From contig JALVPX010000019.1 in NCBI GenBank assembly GCA_027031565.1, positions 1 to 7,314 of the forward strand: DNA of 7,314 bases, given 5' to 3'. The notes beneath the pieces were generated by a model. It was not told the origin of the DNA and did no database searches. It saw nothing but the letters and a program-made list of their open reading frames with translations. The translations under genes and the position numbers were made by a program. Each line of letters starts with the position of its first letter. Positions within the stretch are counted from its first letter, which is position 1. This DNA comes from Deltaproteobacteria bacterium (lineage in GTDB: Bacteria > Desulfobacterota > Dissulfuribacteria > Dissulfuribacterales > JALVPX01). Shown here one piece after another: positions 1 to 5,170 of this stretch.

Positions 1-59
1 TTTTCAGTCAACACCTTCAGGCCGTTATCAAGCGTATCTTTCTTGAATATCCCGTTCAC
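1..59 (-). CDS. M16 family (insulinase-like) zinc peptidase, N-terminal fragment
   Basis: Only the first 19 codons are visible; the rest lies beyond the low-coordinate edge. The frame starts with GTG at 59-57 and encodes a peptide containing LDNGLKVLTE. That is the characteristic first beta strand of M16 metallopeptidases (processing-peptidase/PqqL/YmxG-like proteins). The zinc-binding HxxEH motif would lie further on and cannot be seen. The GTG shares bases with the TGA stop of pnp (GTGA), a four-base overlap typical of translational coupling. An AAAGG stretch lies about 13 bases upstream, too far to be a strong ribosome binding site. M16 genes directly after pnp are common in several bacterial phyla. 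The family call rests on a short stretch and on position; the exact substrate cannot be said. Confidence 0.75.
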   Translation of the reverse strand, partial: MNGIFKKDTLDNGLKVLTE

Positions 60-2134
60 TCTGGCAACACAGCCTTTCTGCTCAACTTGATCCTTCCGCT
101 CTTGTCAATATCGATCACCTTTACCTTTATTTTGTCCCCAACCTTCACCACGTCTTTTACATCCCTGACATGTTCCTTCGCAAGCTGGGATATATGCACC
201 AGGCCTTCGGTGCCAGGGAAGATCTCCACGAAGGCCCCGAAATCAACCACTTTCTTGACCGTACCTTCGTAGACCTCTCCGACCTTGGCCTCCTTGGTAA
301 GTTCCTTGATGCGTTTCAAGGCCTCTTCAGTGGCAGCCTTGTCTGGGGAAAAGATGTTGACCTGACCTGAGTCGTCCACATCTATTTTTACCCCGGTATC
401 TGCTACAATACCTTTTATATGTTTGCCTCCAGGGCCAATCAAATCGCGTATCTTGTCAGGGCTTATATGGATAGAGGTTATACGGGGGGCATAGCTGGAG
501 AGCTGCTTCCTGGGCCTGTCCAAGACCTCGCGCATCTTGTCCAATATATGGAGACGGGCGTCCTTTGCCTGATGAAGGGCCCTTTCAAGGATGCTGCCGC
601 TTATGCCCTTTACCTTTATATCCATCTGAATGGCTGTAATGCCTTCTTCGGTTCCAGTAACCTTGAAATCCATGTCTCCGAGATGATCTTCGTCTCCCAG
701 GATGTCAGAAAGTATTATCACGTCCTCTTCAGACTTTATCAGGCCCATTGCCACGCCGGCTACCATATCCCTGATGGGGATGCCCGCATCCATCATTGCC
801 AGCGTTCCGCCGCACACTGTAGCCATGGATGACGATCCGTTGGACTCGAGCACCTCGGAAACAATGCGGATCGTGTACATAAAGTCTTCAAGCGGGGGAA
901 TCACTGCTGCCAGAGCCCTTTCAGCAAGGGCTCCATGGCCGATGTCACGCCTGGCAGGCCCGCGCAGGGGCCTTACTTCGCCTACGCAATAGGGCGGGAA
1001 ATTATAGTGAAGAATAAAGTGCTTGTGCAGCTCACCGCCCAGGGTTTCGATGCGCTGTTCATCTCCGCTGCTGCCCAGTGTGGCCACTGCCATTACCTGG
1101 GTTTCACCGCGGGTGAATACGGCAGACCCATGGGTCCTAGGCAACTCTCCAACAGAACATGATATGGGCCTGACCTCATGGAATTTGCGGTTGTCTATGC
1201 GTATGCGCTCCTTGATCATCAAGTTGCGCATCAGCTCCTTTTCCAACTCTTTCAGGAACTTGTTTATCTCGCCCTCCCTGTCTGGAAAGGCAATGCTCAA
1301 GGCCTCAACCACCTCGGCACAAAGGCGCTTTTTGGCTGCACTGCGTTCCACTTTTTGGGGAATTCTGATGGCCTCAGACATCTTGGCCTCAGCCACCTCC
1401 CACACCCTGGCCTTCAGCTCTTCATCCACCACAGGCGCAGGTATTTCCATCTTGGGCTTGCCGGCAATTTGCTGTAGCTCATTCTGGAGTGCAATCAATG
1501 CCTGCAAGGCATCCTGTCCAAATAGAATTGCGTCCAGCACCGCCTTTTCCTGCAGGATGGCGGCTCCCCCCTCCACCATCACAATGGAATCGGAAGAACC
1601 AGCAACAATAATATTCATGTCTGACTGCTGAAGCTGGCTTGCAGATGGATTAGGCACAAACTCGCCCTCGATTCGGCCTATCCGCATACCGGCAATAGGA
1701 CCGTCAAAGGGGATATCAGATACCATCAATGCTGCCGAGGCACCTGTTATTGCAACTACATCTGGATCCACTTCCGGATCAACTGAAAGCACGGTTGCAA
1801 TGATCTGGGTGTCGTAACGGTAGCCCTCTGGAAAACGCGGGCGCAGAGGCCTGTCTATGAGCCTTGAGGTCAAGGTCTCTTTTTCAGTCGGCCTTCCTAT
1901 TTCACGACGGAAATAGCCTCCTGGTATCCGGCCTGCTGCATAGAACATTTCCTGGTAATCCACCAAAAGGGGAAGAAAGTCTATACCCTCTCTTACTTCA
2001 CCAGAGGTTACAGCCGTGACCAGGACCATGGTATCCCCATAGCTGACGAGTACGGCTCCATTTGCCTGTTTGGCAAGGCGACCTGTCTCAAGGGAAAAGG
2101 TCCTGCCATTAATTTCGGTTTCAACTTTATGCAT
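56..2134 (-). CDS. pnp: Polyribonucleotide nucleotidyltransferase (PNPase)
   Basis: PNPase is a trimeric 3'-to-5' phosphorolytic exoribonuclease that uses phosphate to release nucleoside diphosphates and takes part in mRNA turnover. The 692-residue protein has the full family layout: first RNase PH domain (about 10-140), helical linker domain (about 145-300), second RNase PH domain (about 310-545), KH domain (about 551-610, GxxG loop IGPGGKHIKGI at 566-576) and S1 domain (about 618-688). Key residues are present. The FRR loop is at 75-77, the phosphate-binding SSS at 434-436 within ESNGSSSMA, and the catalytic D483, D489 and K491 in GDEDHLGDMDFK match E. coli D486, D492 and K494 by motif alignment. 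The ATG is preceded by AAGGA at 9 bases. It follows rpsO by 22 bases, the classic rpsO-pnp pairing, and overlaps the M16 gene by four bases at its end. No truncation or frameshift is seen. Confidence 0.98.
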   Translation of the reverse strand: MHKVETEINGRTFSLETGRLAKQANGAVLVSYGDTMVLVTAVTSGEVREGIDFLPLLVDYQEMFYAAGRIPGGYFRREIGRPTEKETLTSRLIDRPLRPRFPEGYRYDTQIIATVLSVDPEVDPDVVAITGASAALMVSDIPFDGPIAGMRIGRIEGEFVPNPSASQLQQSDMNIIVAGSSDSIVMVEGGAAILQEKAVLDAILFGQDALQALIALQNELQQIAGKPKMEIPAPVVDEELKARVWEVAEAKMSEAIRIPQKVERSAAKKRLCAEVVEALSIAFPDREGEINKFLKELEKELMRNLMIKERIRIDNRKFHEVRPISCSVGELPRTHGSAVFTRGETQVMAVATLGSSGDEQRIETLGGELHKHFILHYNFPPYCVGEVRPLRGPARRDIGHGALAERALAAVIPPLEDFMYTIRIVSEVLESNGSSSMATVCGGTLAMMDAGIPIRDMVAGVAMGLIKSEEDVIILSDILGDEDHLGDMDFKVTGTEEGITAIQMDIKVKGISGSILERALHQAKDARLHILDKMREVLDRPRKQLSSYAPRITSIHISPDKIRDLIGPGGKHIKGIVADTGVKIDVDDSGQVNIFSPDKAATEEALKRIKELTKEAKVGEVYEGTVKKVVDFGAFVEIFPGTEGLVHISQLAKEHVRDVKDVVKVGDKIKVKVIDIDKSGRIKLSRKAVLPE

Positions 2135-2143
2135 ATAATTATT

Positions 2144-2148
2144 TCCTT
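2144..2148 (-). promoter_or_regulatory. Ribosome binding site of pnp
   Basis: On the minus strand AAGGA lies 9 bases before the pnp ATG, within the 22-base gap after the rpsO stop. It supports the start at 2134. The gap is too short for a separate promoter or a long hairpin, so pnp is probably read from the rpsO transcript. Confidence 0.7.
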
Positions 2149-2156
2149 ATCCTGAT

Positions 2157-2426
2157 TTATTTGCGAATACCTAATTCTTTTATGATTGAACGGTAGCGTT
2201 CGATATCTTGTCTCTTCAGATAATCAAGAAGGCGCCTTCTCTGGCCAACCAGTTTCAGCAGCCCCCTCCTTGATGCGTGGTCCTTTTTATGGACCTTGAA
2301 ATGCTCTGTGAGGTATCCGATTCGGGCACTCAGAAGCGCAATCTGCACTTCAGGGGAACCTGTATCAGAATCGTGGATCTTGAATTTTTCAATGATCTTT
2401 TTTTTCTGTTCAGTATCTAGGGTCAC
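2157..2426 (-). CDS. rpsO: 30S ribosomal protein S15
   Basis: S15 is a primary binding protein of the central domain of 16S rRNA, contacting the three-way junction of helices 20-22 and taking part in an intersubunit bridge. The 89-residue product has the usual length and full family pattern: DTGSPEVQIALLSARI, then LTEHFKVHKKDHASRRGLL, then RRRLLDYLK and the terminal LGIRK. Counting without the initiator Met, the RNA-contact residues T21, G22, S23, Q27, H41, D48 and S51 are all kept. Position 50, His in E. coli and many others (DHHSRR), is Ala here. The start is GTG at 2426, chosen because a perfect Shine-Dalgarno sequence lies 9 bases upstream and because this gives the expected N-terminus (MTLDTEQK). 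It is preceded by an AT-rich 53-base spacer after truB and followed closely by pnp. In E. coli S15 represses its own translation; no matching leader structure could be established here. Confidence 0.98.
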   Translation of the reverse strand: MTLDTEQKKKIIEKFKIHDSDTGSPEVQIALLSARIGYLTEHFKVHKKDHASRRGLLKLVGQRRRLLDYLKRQDIERYRSIIKELGIRK

Positions 2427-2435
2427 GTTTTAAAT

Positions 2436-2442
2436 CCTCCTT
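2436..2442 (-). promoter_or_regulatory. Strong Shine-Dalgarno sequence of rpsO
   Basis: The minus strand reads AAGGAGG, a full match to the anti-Shine-Dalgarno end of 16S rRNA, with a 9-base A/T-rich spacer before the GTG start at 2426. It fixes the GTG as start and is the strongest ribosome binding site in the window, as expected for a highly expressed ribosomal protein. Confidence 0.85.
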
Positions 2443-2446
2443 GAAT

Positions 2447-2475
2447 ATCATATTACTTTTTATTTCTATTTTCAG
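2447..2475 (-). promoter_or_regulatory. Possible weak sigma70-type promoter before rpsO
   Basis: In the 53-base spacer between truB and rpsO (41 of 53 bases A or T) the minus strand has CTGAAA (2475-2470), a 17-base spacer, then TATGAT (2452-2447). These match the -35 consensus at 4 of 6 positions and the -10 consensus at 5 of 6. A start site six or seven bases after the -10 would fall inside the rpsO Shine-Dalgarno sequence, leaving a very short leader, which argues against it. A match of this quality can arise by chance in such AT-rich DNA. E. coli rpsO does have its own promoter, so an internal promoter somewhere here is reasonable, but this call is speculative. Confidence 0.2.
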
Positions 2476-2479
2476 TTTG

Positions 2480-3472
2480 TTACTGCCATACTTTCAAGGT
2501 CTTGAGCCTCTTGCTGCCTTGGCACTGCCTGGTGGCAAGCCATTGGATTACCGAGACAAGCTGCTGATCCCCTGCTTTTTTTCCCCTCTCAGGGGCCTTC
2601 AGCACAAGGCGCAGATAGGAAGAAGCGGCTGAATCATCAAGCACAACGCTTTGTTCCCTAAGAAGCTCGGAGAGCCTGGAGGCTGGAACGGGCCGGCCAT
2701 ATCTGAGTTCCTGGGCGAGTTGTTGATCGATCTCCACCTGGGGAAGATGGTCCAGGGCCATACTTACAGGTATTATGAATTTATGAATCCTGCCGTCGTC
2801 CACGGCCCTTTCCACCTCCTCAATTGTGTGGGCATTTTCCTGTTTGAACGGACTGCTTTCCACCCTCTTCAAGCTCTTGAGGCAGGCGCAGGTTTTGAGA
2901 TGCCTTCCAAGGTCATGGACCAGGGAACGAACATAAGTGCCCTTGCTGCACTCCACCCGGAAACCCGCCTCGTTTCCACGCACCCACAAAATATCGAATC
3001 TCTTGATGAAGACTTCCCGCGGTTCCTTTTGAACCTTTACGCCTTTTCTGGCCCACTTATACAAGGGCATGCCTTTGTGTTTGACCGCCGAGAATGGCGG
3101 AGGTGTCTGAAGTATCTTGCCACAAAAGGCCTTTGCGCCTTGCTGCACACTTTTTAGATTGAACTCCTGGGGCACAGCACACTGTTTGGTCAACTTACCG
3201 GTTACATCGTAAGTATCTGTCTCGATACCAAAGTTGATCGTCCCTTCATAGACCTTGGATCCCTCGGTTATGAAACGGGAAATTTTTGTGGCCCTTCCGA
3301 GGCACAGCGGCAACACCCCGGTAGCCATGGGATCCAGTGTTCCAGTGTGGCCCACCTTTTTTATGCCCAGAAGCCTTTTAACCTTGCGCACAACATCAAA
3401 TGAGGTCCATCCTGCAGGCTTGTCCACAACTAGAATTCCTTCGATCTCCATTTTTCTATCAAAGCTCTCCAT
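2480..3472 (-). CDS. truB: tRNA pseudouridine(55) synthase TruB
   Basis: TruB isomerises uridine 55 in the T loop of tRNAs to pseudouridine and also acts as a tRNA folding chaperone. The frame gives 330 residues: GILVVDKPAGWTSFDVV at 12-28, the catalytic motif GHTGTLDPMATGVLP at 41-55 with nucleophile D47, the KVYEGTINFG segment (73-82) with a conserved Tyr, PPPFSAVKHKG (124-134) and CSKGTYVRSLVHDLG (175-189). A PUA-like C-terminal region follows, ending in the family-typical LK-x-LKVW pattern. The start is uncertain. ATG at 3472 overlaps the upstream DHH gene by 14 bases and has only a weak AGG about 8 bases before it. A second in-frame ATG at 3451 (residue 8, beginning MEIEGILVVDKP) would lie 7 bases after that gene's stop and matches usual TruB N-termini. 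An A7 run near codons 297-299 forms an in-frame slippery heptamer, but the zero-frame tail looks native. Confidence 0.96.
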   Translation of the reverse strand: MESFDRKMEIEGILVVDKPAGWTSFDVVRKVKRLLGIKKVGHTGTLDPMATGVLPLCLGRATKISRFITEGSKVYEGTINFGIETDTYDVTGKLTKQCAVPQEFNLKSVQQGAKAFCGKILQTPPPFSAVKHKGMPLYKWARKGVKVQKEPREVFIKRFDILWVRGNEAGFRVECSKGTYVRSLVHDLGRHLKTCACLKSLKRVESSPFKQENAHTIEEVERAVDDGRIHKFIIPVSMALDHLPQVEIDQQLAQELRYGRPVPASRLSELLREQSVVLDDSAASSYLRLVLKAPERGKKAGDQQLVSVIQWLATRQCQGSKRLKTLKVWQ

Positions 3473-4478
3473 AGAGTTTGCCTAATTCCTTTAAAATGGC
3501 ATCCCTTACTTCTGCCGTATTTCCGGTGGTCGTAAAACCTGCTGCGTGAAAGTGGCCTCCTCCTCCAAAGGCCTTTGCGATTCGGGCTACATTCACAAAT
3601 TCCTTTGATCTCAGGCTCACGGTTACGTGGCCGGCGTGCACCTCCCGCACGAATACAGCCACTTCAACCGTATCTATGCTCCTTGCAAACCCGACAAAAT
3701 CCTCTGTGTCCTCTGGCACCGCCCCGGTTATGCGAAACATCTCAGGGGTTGCCTGGAGGACTGCCACCCTGCCATGATCAAAAACCTCTAAAGTCCTCAA
3801 CACCAATCCGAGAAGATGTATCCTGCGCTCTGGATAACTTTGATACAGGTGATTGGATATGACATAGGGATCAGCTCCAGCCTCTACCAGCGCAGATGCC
3901 ATTTCAAAAGCAGCGGCAGTGGTATTGCTGTGCCTGAAGGCGCCTGTGTCTGTAATTATGGCACTGTAGAGACATGTGGCTATTGGTTTGGTGACAGGCC
4001 ATTTCAGGTGTTCCAGCAGCAGCATCACCAAGGCGCCTGTAGCAAAAAAGTCCTGATCGATATAGGCCAGCGCCTTTTCCTCATTTGCAAAGGCACCGTT
4101 ATCCAAATGGTGATCAAGCACGATTATCCTGCTTGCCTGCTCAACCAGCTGTTCAGACTTGCTGCCTATGCGCCCAGGCTCGCCGCAATCAAGGATGCAA
4201 AGGACGACATCATCCCCTATTGTCTCAGGCAGTTTGTGCTCTATGTCACCGGTGCCAGGCAGAAACTCCAGATTCTTGGGAACCGCGTCTTCCGAGTAGA
4301 TGATGACATCCTTTCCCCTTTCCCCTAGGGCATGACCAAGGCCCAGCATGGAGCCTATTGCATCCCCGTCAGGCCTTACGTGGCAAGTTAAAACAAAGTG
4401 GGTCCTGCTGTTCAACTCCGCAGCCACTTTCTCAAAGAGACCCCTGTCTTTTATCAGGTCTGATCTTAAGCTGGCCAC
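3459..4478 (-). CDS. nrnA: DHH/DHHA1 phosphoesterase, NrnA-like oligoribonuclease / pAp phosphatase
   Basis: NrnA-type enzymes are metal-dependent phosphoesterases. They degrade RNA oligonucleotides of a few nucleotides, and many also dephosphorylate 3'-phosphoadenosine 5'-phosphate. The 339-residue protein has all expected motifs in order: HVRPDGDAIGS (33-43; H33, D37, D39), LDCGE with D97, the name-giving DHH at 122-124, and TDTGAF (176-181; D177). The C-terminal DHHA1 substrate-binding domain carries the glycine-rich FGGGGHFHAAG at 304-314. Length is normal for the family. The start is GTG at 4478, supported by AGGAAGG six bases upstream; the next in-frame Met is at residue 44, past the first metal-binding motif. 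The gene begins two bases after the rbfA stop and overlaps the start of truB, so it is embedded in the operon. The domain call is certain. The choice of NrnA over another DHH/DHHA1 enzyme, such as a cyclic-dinucleotide phosphodiesterase without extra domains, rests on length, architecture and neighbourhood. Confidence 0.9.
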   Translation of the reverse strand: MASLRSDLIKDRGLFEKVAAELNSRTHFVLTCHVRPDGDAIGSMLGLGHALGERGKDVIIYSEDAVPKNLEFLPGTGDIEHKLPETIGDDVVLCILDCGEPGRIGSKSEQLVEQASRIIVLDHHLDNGAFANEEKALAYIDQDFFATGALVMLLLEHLKWPVTKPIATCLYSAIITDTGAFRHSNTTAAAFEMASALVEAGADPYVISNHLYQSYPERRIHLLGLVLRTLEVFDHGRVAVLQATPEMFRITGAVPEDTEDFVGFARSIDTVEVAVFVREVHAGHVTVSLRSKEFVNVARIAKAFGGGGHFHAAGFTTTGNTAEVRDAILKELGKLYGEL

Positions 4479-4480
4479 GT

Positions 4481-4855
4481 TCAGCCTTCCTGACCCGCCT
4501 TGCTTTTACCGTGCGCGGACTGCAAAAGCCTTGTGATCTGCTCCTGGGCATCAAGGCGCCTGTCCAGGAAAAAATCCACAGTAGGTGTCCTCTTCAAATG
4601 AAGCCTGGAGCCCAAGGTGCGCCTTACAAACCCCTTGGCCCTGTTCAATCCTGCCATGGCACCTTCTTTTTCGGCATCACTGCCCAAAACAGATACGTAT
4701 ATCTTTGCATGTCGCAGATCATCGGAAACACGCACTTCCATCACAGTGACCATTCCCTGGATGCGGGGGTCCTTGAGTTCATACAAGAGCATGAGCGCCA
4801 TTTCTTTCCTTATGAGATCTGCCACTCTTTCTGATCGTTTAAATCCAAAATTCAT
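4481..4855 (-). CDS. rbfA: Ribosome-binding factor A (RbfA)
   Basis: RbfA is a small KH-fold protein that binds the immature 30S subunit and helps finish processing and folding of the 16S rRNA 5' region; it is known for a role in cold adaptation. The 124-residue product matches the family throughout: RSERVADLIRKEMALML near the N-terminus, the signature LKDPRIQGMVTVMEV (27-41), VSDDLRHAKIYVSVLG (43-58), and the helix-strand region around LNRAKGFVRRTLGSRLHLKRTPTVDFFLD. The C-terminus ends in a short polar tail. The ATG at 4855 gives the expected start. The Shine-Dalgarno signal is weak (an A/G-rich stretch ending in GAG just before ATG), so coupling to the gene 14 bases upstream is plausible. 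The placement downstream of infB is conserved in most bacteria. Confidence 0.96.
   Translation of the reverse strand: MNFGFKRSERVADLIRKEMALMLLYELKDPRIQGMVTVMEVRVSDDLRHAKIYVSVLGSDAEKEGAMAGLNRAKGFVRRTLGSRLHLKRTPTVDFFLDRRLDAQEQITRLLQSAHGKSKAGQEG
4485..4491 (-). promoter_or_regulatory. Shine-Dalgarno sequence of the DHH gene, inside the end of rbfA
   Basis: The minus strand reads AGGAAGG, six bases before the GTG at 4478. The site lies inside the last codons of rbfA (the codons for Gln-Glu-Gly before TGA), so the end of rbfA also serves as ribosome binding site for the next gene. It decides the GTG start and suggests coupled translation. Confidence 0.75.
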
Positions 4856-4869
4856 CTCTTTTCTTTATT

Positions 4870-5163
4870 TCATTCACCTAAATGGATGATCTCTATGTCT
4901 GATTGAGTAATTTCTGCTGGACTGGTCCTCTCTATGAAGTCTATCACCTTGTCCAGAACAGAATTGATCATAGAGTGATTGTTCCCTATGGCGGAAACGC
5001 CAATGGCTGCCTCCTGCCACACATCATGAAGGGCCACCTCGGAAACAGCCACATTGAATCTGCTGTTCACTTGGCCCATTAAGCTTTTCACAACCTTTCG
5101 CTTGCCCTTCAACGAGTGATTCTCTGACAAACGAAGCCTGATCCGGCATACTCCTACTACCAT
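4870..5163 (-). CDS. ylxP: DUF503 domain protein, YlxP family
   Basis: This 97-residue protein belongs to the DUF503 family (YlxP in Bacillus), a small alpha/beta protein of unproven function usually encoded between infB and rbfA. Family features are clear: a first strand MVVGVCRIRLRL, then ENHSLKGKRKVVKSL (14-28), then FNVAVSEV (36-43), D47 and WQ at 49-50, and a C-terminal DIEIIHLG strand. I chose ATG at 5163 because it starts exactly at the conserved MVVGV strand and lies 7 bases after the infB stop. A TTG 39 bases upstream would add 13 residues rich in Lys, Arg and Ser and overlap infB, which the family does not support. The ribosome binding site is weak (GAAG-like), suggesting coupling to infB translation. 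A role in ribosome maturation is inferred from its neighbours only. Confidence 0.93.
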   Translation of the reverse strand: MVVGVCRIRLRLSENHSLKGKRKVVKSLMGQVNSRFNVAVSEVALHDVWQEAAIGVSAIGNNHSMINSVLDKVIDFIERTSPAEITQSDIEIIHLGE

Positions 5164-5170
5164 TTCGCTT

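Noticed and set aside
1023..1631. Plus-strand open frame of about 200 codons opposite pnp
   Set aside because: It lies entirely antisense to the highly conserved PNPase domains and has a low-complexity Ser/Ala/Thr-rich composition typical of an antisense shadow. No family motif is recognisable.
2520..2545. Small hairpin (TGCC-ACCA-GGCA on the minus strand) near the truB end, considered as a terminator or S15 operator
   Set aside because: The stem is only four to five pairs, lies inside truB coding sequence and has no following U run. It does not match a known S15 operator structure closely enough to call.
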